Source of the DNA: Pseudorasbora parva | Taxonomy: Eukaryota > Chordata > Actinopteri > Cypriniformes > Gobionidae | DNA: 64,000 bases | Assembly: GCF_024679245.1 (NCBI RefSeq) | Contig: NW_027125105.1 | Coordinates: forward strand, 131,501 to 195,500 | Direction: 5' to 3' | In this document: positions 49,413-62,915 of the stretch, in pieces | How the letters are laid out: each line of letters begins with the position of its first letter | How positions within the stretch are numbered: the first letter of the stretch is position 1 | Translations under genes and position numbers: made by a program | The notes under the pieces: generated by a model | What the model was told of the DNA's origin: nothing | The model's database searches: none | Seen by the model: only the letters and a program-made list of their open reading frames with translations

Positions 49413-50618
49413 TTATTATTATTCTTCCGGACAAAAATTCGGCGCGCTACTTCTCCCAGAGATTTTGTCAAACACCCAACAAAGCAATTGTCAAAAGGTG
49501 CGTCCCAATCGGGAATGGTGTGCTATATCTCTACTAAGGGATCGGGGGTGCGGGGTGCGCCCCAGGGGCGAAAAAGTAGCGAAAACGTCCCATCGAGAAT
49601 GCATTGCGAAAACTTTGAGCACTCATAGCGCCAAACGATGAAATCCAAAACACACGTCACTTATACGAAAGTTGAAGATCCTGATAGGATCTCTCAGAAC
49701 ACACATCTCAAAGGGGTGTAAGTTGTACCCCTGGGGTGCTAGAGCTCCCCAAAAATCGAAAATTTTCCCATAGACTTAACATGGGGAGGGTCGTCCCATG
49801 AAACGCATGCAACGCATGCGTTTCTCATTCAATGGTAAATCCCATAGGGATTTTGTATTGAGCATAGCTCTGCTTCACAGACTCCCAGAGACAAGGGGGT
49901 GGGCCCAATCTACTCAGACAACCAATCACTATCTCAGGATCATGATGATGTTATTAAGCCACGCCCTAGCAACCGTTTAGAGCTCCCTAACAACCGATCC
50001 CATTGACTTCCATTGAAAAATATCAAAGTTATATCTCTGGATAGGAGTGTCATAGAAACATGGGGGTGGGTTTGATTGACTCAGGACATCAACGGCCAAT
50101 CACAAATCACCTTCAACACTTCCTAGCCACGCCCTAGCAACCATTATCAAGCACCCTAACAACCCAAATCCACAGTGTATATCTCCACATCTGAACATCA
50201 TAGAGACACGGGGGTTGGTTTATATCATTCATACTGGCAAGGGGATTTGGGGGAATCATTATGGGATGGTGCCAGGCCACTCCATAGCAACCAAACAGAG
50301 TACCCTAGCAACTGTTTAGCAACACCTATATCTCTGCATTAGTACATCATAGAGACACGGGGGTTGGTATATATCATTCATACTGGCAAGGGGATTTTGG
50401 GGAATCATTATGGGATGGTGCCAAGCCACTCCATAGCAACCAAACAGAGTACCCTAGCAACTGTTTAGATCTCTGCATTAGAAAATCGTAGAGACATGGG
50501 GGTTGGTTTATATCATTCATACTGGCAAGGTGATTTTGCAGTCTCTTGCAATAACCGGGCCCCGAGTTTTGCCACGGCAAGCACCACTCACAATTTCTTC
50601 AGGAATTGTACTTTCTAG
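49413..50618 (+). repeat. Satellite unit, C-short
   Basis: The unit has a C-type start (ACAAAAATTCGGCGCGCTAC), the A body from TGATAGGATC, and the common 3' terminus. Confidence 0.85.
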
Positions 50619-51825
50619 TTAGTGGTGCTTGCGGTAGCAAGGCATCACTATTGTTCTCCACCATACTTATTATTATTCTTCTTCTTCTGGACGCGTATTT
50701 CGGCGCGCTTCTCCTCACACAAATTTTGTCAAACCCCAACCACTAAATAGCCAAAGTCGGCGGCCTATACGGGAATGGTGTGCTATGACTTTTATAAGGG
50801 ATCGGGGGTACGGTGTCCGCCCCAGGGGTGCAAACGTAGCCCAAAAGTGCCATTGACGATTGATGGGGCGAAACTTTGACCCCTCGTGGCTCCGAGCGAG
50901 GATCTCAAACACACACATATATTACACGAAAATTGAAGGGGCTGATAGGATCTCTCAGCACACACATCTCAAAGGGGTGTAAGTTGTACCCCTGGGGTGC
51001 TAGAGCTCCCCAAAAATCGCAAAAAAGGCCCATTGACTTAACATGGGGAGGGTCGTCCCATGAAACGCATGCAACGCATGCGTTTCTCATTCAATGGTAA
51101 ATCCCATAGGGATTTTGTATTGAGCATAGCTCTGTTTCACAGACTCACAGAGACAAGGGGGAGGGCTCAATCTACTCAGACCACCAATCACTATCTCAGG
51201 ATCATGATGATGCTATTAAGCCACGCCCTAGCAACCATTTAGAGCTCCCTAGCAACCGATCCCATTGACTTCCATTGAAAAAGATCAAAGTTATATCTCT
51301 GGATAGGACTGTCATAGAAACATGAGGGTGGGTTTGATTGACTCAGGGCATCAACGGCCAATCACAAATCACCTTCAACACCTCCTAGCCACTCCCTAGC
51401 AACCATTATCAAGCACCCTAACAACCCAAATCCACTGTGTATATCTCCACATCTGAACATCATAGAGACACGGGAGTTGGTTTATATCATTCATACTGGC
51501 AAGGGGATTTTGGGGAATCATTATGGGATGCTGCCAAGCCACTCCATAGCAACCAAACAGAGTACCCTAGCAACTGTTTAGCAAGACCTATATCTCTGCA
51601 TTAGTACATCATAGAGACACGGGGGTTGGTATATATCATTCATACTGGCAAGGTGATTTTGGGGTAGCATTATGGGATGCTGCCAAGCCACTCCATAGCA
51701 ACCAAACAGAGTACCCTAGCAACTGTTCAGATCTCTGCATTAGAAAATCATACAGACATGGGGGTTGGTTTATATAATTAGTACTGGCAAGGTCATTTTG
51801 GGGTATCATTATGGGATGTTGCCAC

Positions 51826-52154
51826 TCCATAGCAACCACCCAGAATACCCTAGCAACCACATAGCAACGTCATAGCAACCACCCAGAACACCATAGCAAC
51901 TGCCTAGCAACCACCCAGAACACCCTAGCAACCGCCTAGCAACCACCTAGCAACCACCAGAACACCCTAGCAACCACCTAGCAACGCCCTAGCAACCACC
52001 CAGAACACCCTAGCAACCGCCTAGCAACCACCTAGCAACGCCCTAGCAACCTCCCAGAACACCCTAGCAACCGCCTAGCAACGCCCTAGCAACCACCCAG
52101 AACACCCTAGCAACCGCCTAGCAACCACCAAAAACACCCTAACAACCACCTAGC
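51826..52154 (+). repeat. CTAGCAACC minisatellite
   Basis: The repeat order matches 24412-24740 and 43675-44003. Confidence 0.88.
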
Positions 52155-52686
52155 AACATGCTAATCATGCTAGCAACATGCTAATCATGTTAGCATCATG
52201 CTAGCATAATGCTAATCATGTTAGCATTATGCTAGCAACATGCTAATCATGTTGCTAGCATGATGCTAATCATGTTAGCATCATGCTAACATGATGCTAA
52301 TCATGTTAGCATCATGCTAGCAACATGCTAATCATGTTAGCATCATGCTAGCAACATGCTAATCATGTTAGCATCATGCTAGCAACATGCTAATCATGTT
52401 AGCATCATGCTAGCAAAATGCTAATCATGTTGCTAGCATCATGCTAATCATGTTAGCATAATGCTAACATCATGCTAATCATGTTAGCATTATGCTATCA
52501 ACATGCTAATCATGTTAGCATCATGCTAACATCATGCTAATCATGTTAGCATAATGCTAACATCATGCTAATCATGTTAGAATCATGCTAGCAACATGCT
52601 AATCATGCTGCTAACAACATGCTAATCATGTTAGCATCATGCTAACAACTTGCTAATCATGTTAGCATCATGCTAACATCATGTTG
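52155..52686 (+). repeat. GCTAATCATG minisatellite
   Basis: The repeat order matches 24741-25275 and 44004-44536. Confidence 0.89.
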
Positions 52687-52777
52687 CTTGGCTTTTTTGC
52701 ATCACAAATGCCACAGGGCCCCGAGTTTTGCCACGGCAAGCACCACTCACAATTTCTTCAGGAATTGTACTTTCTAG

Positions 52778-54096
52778 TTAGTGGTGCTTGCTTTAGCAAG
52801 GCATCACTATTGTTCTCCACCATACTTATTATTAGTGGTGCTTGCTTTAGCAAGGCATCACTATTGTTCTCCACCATACTTATTATTATTATTCTTATTC
52901 TTCTGGTTACGTATTTCGGCGCGCTTCTCCTCCCACAAATTTTGTCAAACCCCAACCACTAAATAGCCAAAGTCGGCGACCTATACGGGAATGGTGTGCT
53001 ATGACTTTTATAAGGGATCGGGGGTACGGTGTGTGCCCCAGGGGTGCAAACGTACCCCAAAAGTGCCATTGACGATTGATGGGGCGAAACTTTGACCCCT
53101 CGTGGCTCCGAGCGAGGATCTCAAACACACACATATATTACACGAAAATTGAAGGGGCTGATAGGATCTCTCAGCACACACATCTCAAAGGGGTGTAAGT
53201 TGTACCCCTGGGGTGCTAGAGCTCCCCAAAAATCGAAAAATTGCCCCATAGACTTAACATGGGGAGGGTTGCCCCATGAAACGCATGCAACGCATGCGTT
53301 TCTCCTACTATGGTAAATCCCATAGGGATTTTGTATTGAGCATAGCTCTGTTTCACAGACTCACAGAGACAAGGGGGTGGGCCCAATCTACTCAGACAAC
53401 CAATCACTATCTCAGGATCATGATGATGTTATTAAGCCACGCCCTAGCAACCGTTTAGAGCTCCCTAACAACCGATCCCTTAGACTTCCATTGAAAGAGA
53501 TCAAAGGGATATCTCTGGATAGGAGTGTCATACAAACATGAGGGTGGGTTTGATTGACTCAGGGCATCAACGGCCAATCACAAATCACCCTCAACACCTC
53601 CTAGCCACGCCCTAGCAACCACTATCAAGCACCTTAGCAACCCAAATCCACAGTGTGTATCTTCATATCTGAACATCATAGAGACACGGGGGTTGGTTTA
53701 TATCATTCATACTGGCAGGGGGATTTTGGGGAATCATTATGGGATGGTGCCAGGCCACTCCATAACAACCAAACAGAGTACCCTAGCAACTGTTTAGCAA
53801 GACCTATATCTCTGCATTAGTACATCATAGAGACACGGGGGTTGGTATATATCATTCATACTGGCAAGGGGATTTGGGGGAATCATTATGGGATGGTGCC
53901 AAGCCACTCCATAGCAACCAAACAGAGTACCCTAGCAACTGTTCAGATCTCTGCATTAGAAAATCATAGAGACATGGGGGTTGGTTTATATCATTCATAC
54001 TGGCAAGGTGATTTTGCAGTCTCTTGCAATAACCGGGCCCCGAGTTTTGCCACGGCAAGCACCACTCACAATTTCTTCAGGAATTGTACTTTCTAG
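52778..54096 (+). repeat. Satellite unit, A-short, two 5' modules (1,319 bp)
   Basis: Two TTTA-loop modules are followed by a body almost identical to 5295-6505, the unit that lies between the two Helentrons. Confidence 0.88.
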
Positions 54097-55307
54097 TTAT
54101 TATTATTCTTCTTCTGGACACGTATTTCGGCGCGCTTCTCCTCCCACAAATTTTGTCAAACCCCAACCACTAAATAGCCAAAGTCGGCGACCTATACGGG
54201 AATGGTGTGCTATGACTTTTATAAGGGATCGGGGGTACGGTGTGCGCCCCAGGGGTGCAAACGTAGCCCAAAAGTGCCATAGACGATTGATGGGGCGAAA
54301 CTTTGACCCCTCGTAGCTCCGAGCGAGGATCTCAAACACACACATATATTACACGAAAATTGAAGGGGCTGATAGGATCTCTCAGCACACACATCTCAAA
54401 GGGGTGTAAGTTGTACCCCTGGGGTGCTAGAGCTCCCCAAAAATCGCAAAAAAGGCCCATTGACTTAACATGGGGAGGATCGTCCCATGAAACGCATGCA
54501 ACGCATGCGTTTCTCATTCAATGGTAAATCCCATAGGGATTTTCTATTGAGCATAGCTCTGCTTCACAGACTCACAGACACAAGGGGGTGGGCCCAATCT
54601 ACTCAGACAACCAATCACTATCTCAGGATCATGATGATGTTATTAAGCCACGCCCTAGCAACCGTTTAGAGCTCCCTAACAACCGATCCCATTGACTTCC
54701 ATTGAAAAAGATCAAAGTTATATCTCTGGATAGGAGTGTCATAGAAACATGGGGGTGGGTTTGATTGACTCAGGGCATCAACGGCCAATCACAAATCACC
54801 TTCAACACTTTCTAGCCACGCCCTAGCAACCATTATCGAGCACCCTAACAACCCAAATCCACAGTGTATATCTCCACATTTGAACATCATAGAGACACGG
54901 GGGTTGGTATATATCATTCATACTGGCAAGGGGATTTTGGGGAATCATTATGGGATGGTGCCAAGCCACTCCATAGCAACCAAACAGAGTACCTTAGCAA
55001 CTGTTTAGCAAGACCTATATCTCTGCATTAGTACATCATAGAGACACGGGGGTTGGTATATATCATTCATACTGGCAAGGGGATTTTGGGGAATCATTAT
55101 GGGATGCTGCCAAGCCACTCCATAGCAACCAAACAGAGTACCCTAGCAACTGTTCAGATCTCTACATCTGAAAATCGTAGAGACATGGGGGTTGGTTTAT
55201 ATCATTCATACTGGCAAGGTGATTTTGCAGTCTCTTGCAATAACCGGGCCCCGAGTTTTGCCACGGCAAGCACCACTCACAATTTCTTCAGGAATTGTAC
55301 TTTCTAG
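54097..55307 (+). repeat. Satellite unit, A-short (1,211 bp), no 5' module
   Basis: The unit is near-identical to 35605-36815 and the same length. Confidence 0.88.
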
Positions 55308-55961
55308 TATTGTAAATACTATTCACTTTTTCAAAACTTTGGCACGCTACTCCTCCGGCACCGTTTGTCACAGACCCACGGATGAGGTGTCAAATCGACC
55401 GACTTATCGAGGAGAGGTGTGCTATGTCTTTTCTAAGGGATCGGATGAACGATCTCCGTTTTGGCGGGAAAAAAATCGTCCCGGAAAAGTCCCATAGACT
55501 TAACATTGGCAGTACTGTGAGAGATCATATATTCGGATCAGAAGGTCGTAGAGACTTCAGGGTGGGCTCTTTTGACTCGTCCTATCAAGTTGACAATCTG
55601 TAGTGACATCACAACTTCATAGCCACTCCCTAGCAACTATTTAAACCACCCTAGCAACCGTATTTCAACATTAATAACCCATATCTCAGTACCACACCAT
55701 TGTACACATACAGAGTTGGGCTCTTTTGACTCAGACTGACAACTACTCTATAAATATCACCTCTTAAACTGTATGGCCACACCATAGCAACCAATTAGAC
55801 CACCCTAGCAACCATACATACACATTAATAAGCCATATCTCAACTCCACAACATCTTACAGACATGGGGCTGACTTATTTTGCAGTCTCTTGCATAACAG
55901 GGCCCCGAGTTTTGCCACGGCAAGCACCACTCACAATTTCTTCAGGAATTGTACTTTCTAG
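55308..55961 (+). repeat. Satellite unit, B (654 bp)
   Basis: This is a standard B unit. Its second half resembles 40608-41261 (CTATAAATATCACCTC, CAATTAGACC). Confidence 0.87.
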
Positions 55962-57226
55962 TTAGTGGTGCTTGCTTTAGCAAGGCATCACTATTGTTCT
56001 CCACCATACTTATTATTCTTATTCTTATTCTTCCACACACGTATTTTGACGCGCTTCTCCTCCCACAAATTTTGTCAAACCCCAACCACTAAATAGCCAA
56101 AGTCGGCGGCCTATACGGGAATCGTGTGCTATATCTCTGCTAAGGGATCGGGGGTACGGTGTGCGCCCCAGGGGTGCAAACGTACCCCGAAAGTGCCATA
56201 GACGATTGATGGGGCGAAACTTTGACCCCTCGTAGCTCCGAGCGAGGATCTCAAACACACACATATATTACACGAAAATTGAAGGGGCTAATAGGATCTC
56301 TCAGCACACACATCTCAAAGGGGTGTAAGTTGTACCCCTGGGGTGCTAGAGCTCCCCAAAAATCGCAAAAAAGGCCCATTGACTTAACATGGGGAGGGTC
56401 GTCCCATGAAACGCATGCAACGCATGCGTTTCTCATTCAATGGTAAATCCCATAGGGATTTTGTATTGAGCATAGCTCTGCTTCACAGACTCACAGAGAC
56501 AAGGGGGTGGGCCCAATCTACTCAGACAACCAATCACTATCTCAGGATCATTGTGACACTATTAAGCCACGCCCTAGCAACCGTTTAGAGCTCCCTAACA
56601 ACCGATCCCATTGACTTCCATTGAAAAAGATCAAAGTTATATCTCTGGATAGGAGTGTCATAGAAACATGGGGGTGGGTTTGATTGACTCAGGGCATCAA
56701 CGGCCAATCACAAATCACCTTCAACACTTACTAGCCACTCCCTAGCAACCATTATCAAGCACCCTAACAACCCAAATCCACAGTGTATATCTTCACATCT
56801 GAACATCATAGAGACACGGGAGTTGGTTTATATCATTCATACTGGCAAGGGGATTTTGGGGAATCATTTTGGGATGCTGCCAAGCCACTCCATAGCAACC
56901 AAACAGAGTACCCTAGCAACTGTTTAGCAAGACCTATATCTCTGCATTAGTACATCATAGAGACACGGGGGTTGGTATATATCATTCATACTGGCAAGGG
57001 GATTTTGGGGAATCATTATGGGATGGTGCCAAGCCACTCCATAGCAACCAAACAGAGTACCCTAGCAACTGTTCAGATCTCTACATCTGAAAATCGTAGA
57101 GACATGGGGGTTGGTTTATATCATTCATACTGGCAAGGTGATTTTGCAGTCTCTTGCAATAACCGGGCCCCGAGTTTTGCCACGGCAAGCACCACTCACA
57201 ATTTCTTCAGGAATTGTACTTTCTAG
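55962..57226 (+). repeat. Satellite unit, A-short, one 5' module (1,265 bp)
   Basis: This is an A body with the unusual variant GATCATTGTGACACTATTAA in place of GATCATGATGATGTTATTAA. Confidence 0.88.
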
Positions 57227-58487
57227 TTAGTGGTGCTTGCGTAGCAAGGCATCACTATTGTTCTCCACCATACTTATTATTATTCTTCTTCTTCTGGACA
57301 CGTATTTCGGCGCGCTTCTCCTCACACAAATTTTGTCAAACCCCAACCACTAAATAGCCAAAGTCGGCGGCCTATACGGGAATGGTGTGCTATATCTCTG
57401 CTAAGGGATCGGGGGTACGGGGTCCGCCCCAGGGGTGCAAACGTACCCCAAAAGTGCCATTGACGATTGATGGGGCGAAACTTTGACCCCTCGTAGCTCC
57501 GAGCGAGGATCTCAAACACACACATATATTACACGAAATTTGAAGGGGCTGATAGGATCTCTCAGCACACACATCTCAAAGGGGTGTAAGTTGTACCCCT
57601 GGGGTGCTAGAGCTCCCCAAAAATCGCAAAAAAGGCCCATTGACTTAACATGGGGAGGGTCGTCCCATGAAACGCATGCAACGCATGCGTTTCTCATTCA
57701 ATGGTAAATCCCATAGGGATTTTGTATTGAGCATAGCTCTGCTTCACAGACTCACAGAGACAAGGGGGTGGGCCCAAACTACTCAGACAACCAATCACTA
57801 TCTCAGGATCATGATGATGTTATTAAGCCACGCCCTAGCAACCATTTAGAGCTCCCTAACAACCGATCCCATAGACTTCCATTGAAAAAGATCAAAGTTA
57901 TATCTCTGGATAGGAGTGTCATAGAAACATGAGGGTGGGTTTGATTGACTCAGGGCATCAACGGCCAATCACAAATCACCTTCAACACTTACTAGCCACT
58001 CCCTAGCAACCATTATCAAGCACCCTAACAACCCAAATCCACAGTGTATATCTCCACATCTGAACATCATAGAGACACGGGGGTTGGTTTATATCATTCA
58101 TACTGACAAGGAGCTTTTGGCGTATCATTATGGGATGCTGCCAAGCCACTCCATAGCAACCAAACAGAGTACCCTAGCAACTGTTTAGCAACACCTATAT
58201 CTCTGCATTAGTACATCATAGAGACACTGGGGTTGGTATATATCATTCATACTGGCAAGGGGATTTTGGGGAATCATTATGGGATGGTGCCAAGCCACTC
58301 CATAGCAACCAAACAGAGTACCCTAGCAACTGTTTAGATCTCTGCATTAGAAAATCATAGAGACATGGGGGTTGGTTTATATCATTCATACTGGCAAGGT
58401 GATTTTGCAGTCTCTTGCAATAACCGGGCCCCGAGTTTTGCCACGGCAAGCACCACTCACAATTTCTTCAGGAATTGTACTTTCTAG
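57227..58487 (+). repeat. Satellite unit, A-short, one 5' module (1,261 bp)
   Basis: The unit has a short module (GCGTAGC), a standard A body with CTGACAAGGAGCTTTTGGCG, and the terminus. Confidence 0.88.
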
Positions 58488-59142
58488 TATTGTAAATACT
58501 ATTCACTTTTTCAAAACTTTGGCACGCTACTCCTCCGGCACCGTTTGTCACAGACCCACGGATGAGGTGTCAAATCGACCGACTTATTGAGGAGAGGTGT
58601 GCTATGTCTTTTCTAAGGGATCGGATGAACGATCTCCGTTTTGGCGGGAAAAAAATCGTCCCGGAAAAGTCCCATAGACTTAACATTGGCAGTACTGTGT
58701 GAGATCATATATTCGGATCAGAAGGTCGTAGAGACTCGAGGGTGGGCTCTTTTGACTCGTCCTATCAAGCAGACAATCAGTAGTGACATCACAACTTCAT
58801 AGCCACTCCCTAGCAACCATTTAAACAACCCTAGCAACCATATTTCAACATTAATAAGCCATATCTCAGTACCAGACCATTGTACACATACAGAGTTGGG
58901 CTCTTTTGACTCAGACTGACAACTACTCTATAAATATCACCTCTTAAACTGTATGGCCACACCATAGCAACCAATTAGACCACCCTAGCAACCATACAGA
59001 CACATTAATAAGCCATATCTCAACTCCAGAACATCTTACAGACATGGGGCTGGCTTATTTTGCAGTCTCTTGCAATAACCGGGCCCCGAGTTTTGCCACG
59101 GCAAGCACCACTCACAATTTCTTCAGGAATTGTACTTTCTAG
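58488..59142 (+). repeat. Satellite unit, B (655 bp)
   Basis: This is a standard B unit with tail TTTGCAGTCTCTTGCAATAA. Confidence 0.87.
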
Positions 59143-60443
59143 TTAGTGGTGCTTGCGGTAGCAAGGCATCACTATTGTTCTCCACCATACTTATTAGTGG
59201 TGCTTGCGTAGCAAGGCATCACTATTGTTCTCCACCATACTTATTATTATTCTTATTCTTCCACACAGGTATTTTGACGCGCTTCTCCTCACACAAATTT
59301 TGTCAAACCCCAACCACTAAATAGCCAAAGTCGGCGGCCTATACGGGAATCGTGTGCTATATCTCTGCTAAGGGATCGGGGGTACGGTGTGCGCCCCAGG
59401 GGTGCAAACGTACCCCGAAAGTGCCATAGACGATTGATGGGGCGAAACTTTGACCCCTCGTAGCTCCGAGCGAGGATCTCAAACACACACATATATTACA
59501 CGAAATTTGAAGGGGCTGATAGGATCTCTCAGCACACACATCTCAAAGGGGTGTAAGTTGTACCCCTGGGGTGCTAGAGCTCCCCAAAAATCGCAAAAAA
59601 GGCCCATTGACTTAACATGGGGAGGGTCGTCCCATGAAACGCATGCAACGCATGCGTTTCTCATTCAATGGTAAATCCCATAGGGATTTTGTATTGAGCA
59701 TAGCTCAGACTCACAGACTCACAGAGACAAGGGGGTGGGCCCAATCTACTCAGACAACCAATCACTATCTCAGGATCATGATGATGTTATTAAGCCACGC
59801 CCTAGCAACCGTTTAGAGCTCCCTAACAACCGATCCCATTGACTTCCATTGAAAAAGATCAAAGTTATATCTCTGGATAGGAGTGTCATAGAAACATGGG
59901 GGTGGGTTTGATTGACTCAGGGCATCAACGGCCAATCACAAATCACCTTCAACACTTACTAGCCACTCCCTAGCAACCATTATCAAGCACCCTAACAACC
60001 CAAATCCACAGTGTATATCTCCACATCTGAACATCATAGAGACACGGGGGTTGGTTTATATCATTCATACTGACAAGGAGCTTTTGGCGTATCATTATGG
60101 GATGCTGCCAAGCCACTCCATAGCAACCAAACAGAGTACCCTAGCAACTGTTTAGCAAGACCTATATCTCTGCATTAGTACATCATAGAGACACGGGGGT
60201 TGGTATATATCATTCATACTGGCAAGGGGATTTTGGGGAATCATTATGGGATGGTGCCAAGCCACTCCATAGCAACCAAACAGAGTACCCTAGCAACTGT
60301 TTAGATCTCTGCATTAGAAAATCATAGAGACATGGGGGTTGGTTTATATCGTTCATACTGGCAAGGTGATTTTGCATAACCGGGCCCCGAGTTTTGCCAC
60401 GGCAAGCACCACTCACAATTTCTTCAGGAATTGTACTTTCTAG
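59143..60443 (+). repeat. Satellite unit, A-short, two 5' modules (1,301 bp)
   Basis: Two modules (GGTA and GCGTAGC forms) are followed by an A body. About 13 bases (the AGTCTCTTGCAA segment) are missing just before the terminus near 60375, which accounts for the short length. Confidence 0.87.
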
Positions 60444-61708
60444 TTATTAGTGGTGCTTGCTTTAGCAAGGCATCACTATTGTTCTCCACCATACTTATTA
60501 TTATTATTCTTCCACCGCACACGTATTTTGGCGCGCTTCTCCTCACACAAATTTTGTCAAACCCCAACCACTAAATAGCCAAAGTCGGCGGCCTATACGG
60601 GAATGGTGTGCTATATCTCTGCTAAGGGATCGGGGGTACGGGGTCCGCCCCAGGGGTGCAGAAGTAGCCCAAAAGTGCCATAGACGATTGATGGGGCGAA
60701 ACTTTGACCCCTCGTAGCTCCGAGCGAGGATCTCAAACACACACATATATTACACGAAAATTGAAGGGGCTAATAGGATCTCTCAAAACACACATCTCAA
60801 AGGGGTGTAAGTTGTACCCCTGGGGTGCTAGAGGTCCCCAAAAATCGAAAAATTGCCCCATAGACTTAACATGGGGAGGGTTGCCCCATGAAACGCATGC
60901 AACGCATGCGTTTCTCCTACTATGGTAAATCCCATAGGGATTTTGTATTGAGCATAGCTCTGCTTCACAGACTCACAGAGACAAGGGGGTGGGCCCAAAC
61001 TACTCAGACAACCAATCACTATCTCAGGATCATGATGATGTTATTAAGCCACGCCCTAGCAACCGTTTACAGCTCCCTAACAACCGATCCCATTGACTTC
61101 CATTGAAAAAGATCAAAGTTATATCTCTGGATAGGAGTGTCATAGAAACATGGGGGTGGGTTTGATTGACTCAGGGCATCAACGGCCAATCACAAATCAC
61201 CTTCAACACTTACTAGCCACTCCCTAGCAACCATTATCAAGCACCCTAACAACCCAAATACACAGTGTATATCTCCACATCTGAACATCATAGAGACACG
61301 GGGGTTGGTTTATATCATTCATACTGACAAGGAGCTTTTGGCGTATCATTATGGGATGCTGCCAAGCCACTCCATAGCAACCAAACAGAGTACCCTAGCA
61401 ACTGTTTAGCAAGACCTATATCTCTGCATTAGTACATCACAGAGACACGGGGGTTGGTTTATATCATTCATACTGGCAAGGGGATTTTGGGGAATCATTA
61501 TGGGATGGTGCCAAGCCACTCCATAGCAACCAAACAGAGTACCATAGCAACCATTTAGATCTCTGCATCAGAAAATCATACAGATGTGGGGGTTGGTTTA
61601 TATCATTCATACTGGCAAGGTGATTTTGCAGTCTCTTGCAATAACCGGGCCCGGAGTTTTGCCACGGCAAGCACCACTCACAATTTCTTCAGGAATTGTA
61701 CTTTCTAG
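60444..61708 (+). repeat. Satellite unit, A-short, one 5' module (1,265 bp)
   Basis: The unit starts TTATTAGTGGTGC. Its body carries TGTTTAGC variants and CATAGCAACCATTTAG near 61545. Confidence 0.87.
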
Positions 61709-62915
61709 TTATTATTATTCTTCTGGACACTTTTTTTGGCGCGCTTCTCCTCACACAAATTTTGTCAAACCCCAACCACTAAATAGCCAAAGTCGGCGGC
61801 CAATACGGGAATGGTGTGCTATATCTCTGCTAAGGGATCGGGGGTACGGTGTGCGCCCCAGGGGTGCAGAAGTAGCCCAAAAGTGCCATAGACGATTGAT
61901 GGGGCGAAACTTTGACCCCTCGTAGCTCCGAGCGAGGATCTCAAACACACACATATATTACACGAAATTTGAAGGGGCTGATAGGATCTCTCAGCACACA
62001 CATCTCAAAGGGGTGTAAGTTGTACCCCTGGGGTGCTAGAGCTCCCCAAAAATCGCTAAAAACCCCATAGACTTAACATGGGGAGGGTCGTCCCATGAAA
62101 CGCATGCAACGCATGCGTTTCTCATTCAATGGTAAATCCCATAGGGATTTTGTATTGAGCATAGCTCTGCTTCACAGACTCACAGAGACAAGGGGGTGGG
62201 CCCAATCTACTCAGACAACAAATCACTATGTCAGGATCATGATGATGCTATTAAGCCACGCCCTAGCAACCGTTTAGAGCTCCCTAACAACCGATCCTAT
62301 TGACTTCCATTGAAAAAGATCAAAGTTATATCTCTGGATAGGAGTGTCATAGAAACATGGGGGTGGGTTTGATTGACTCAGGGCATCAACGGCCAATCAC
62401 AAATCACCTTCAACACCTCCTAGCCACTCCCTAGCAACCATTATCAAGCACCCTAACAACACAAATCCACAGTGTATATCTTCACATCTGAACATCATAG
62501 AGACACGGGAGTTGGTTTATATCATTCATACTGGCAAGGGGATTTTGGGGAATCATTATGGGATGGTGCCAGGCCACTCCATAGCAACCAAACAGAGTAC
62601 CCTAGCAACTGTTTAGCAAGACCTATATCTCTGCATTAGTACATCATAGAGACACGGGGGTTGGTATATATCATTCATACTGGCAAGGGGATTTGGGGGA
62701 ATCATTATGGGATGGTGCCAAGCCACTCCATAGCAACCAAACAGAGTACCCTAGCAACTGTTTAGATCTCTGCATTAGAAAATCATAGAGACACGGGGGT
62801 TGGTTTATATCATTCATACTGGCAAGGTGATTTTGCAGTCTCTTGCAATAACCGGGCCCCGAGTTTTGCCACGGCAAGCACCACTCACAATTTCTTCAGG
62901 AATTGTACTTTCTAG
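61709..62915 (+). repeat. Satellite unit, A-short (1,207 bp), no 5' module
   Basis: The unit starts TTATTATTATTCTTCTGG and has a standard A body and terminus. The core carries CGCTAAAAACCCC. Confidence 0.88.

Larger units (their letters stand above)
50619..52777 (+). repeat. Satellite unit, A-long, one 5' module (2,159 bp)
   Basis: The unit is a near-identical sister of 42524-44628 plus one module. The length difference is 54 bp, exactly one module. Confidence 0.88.
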
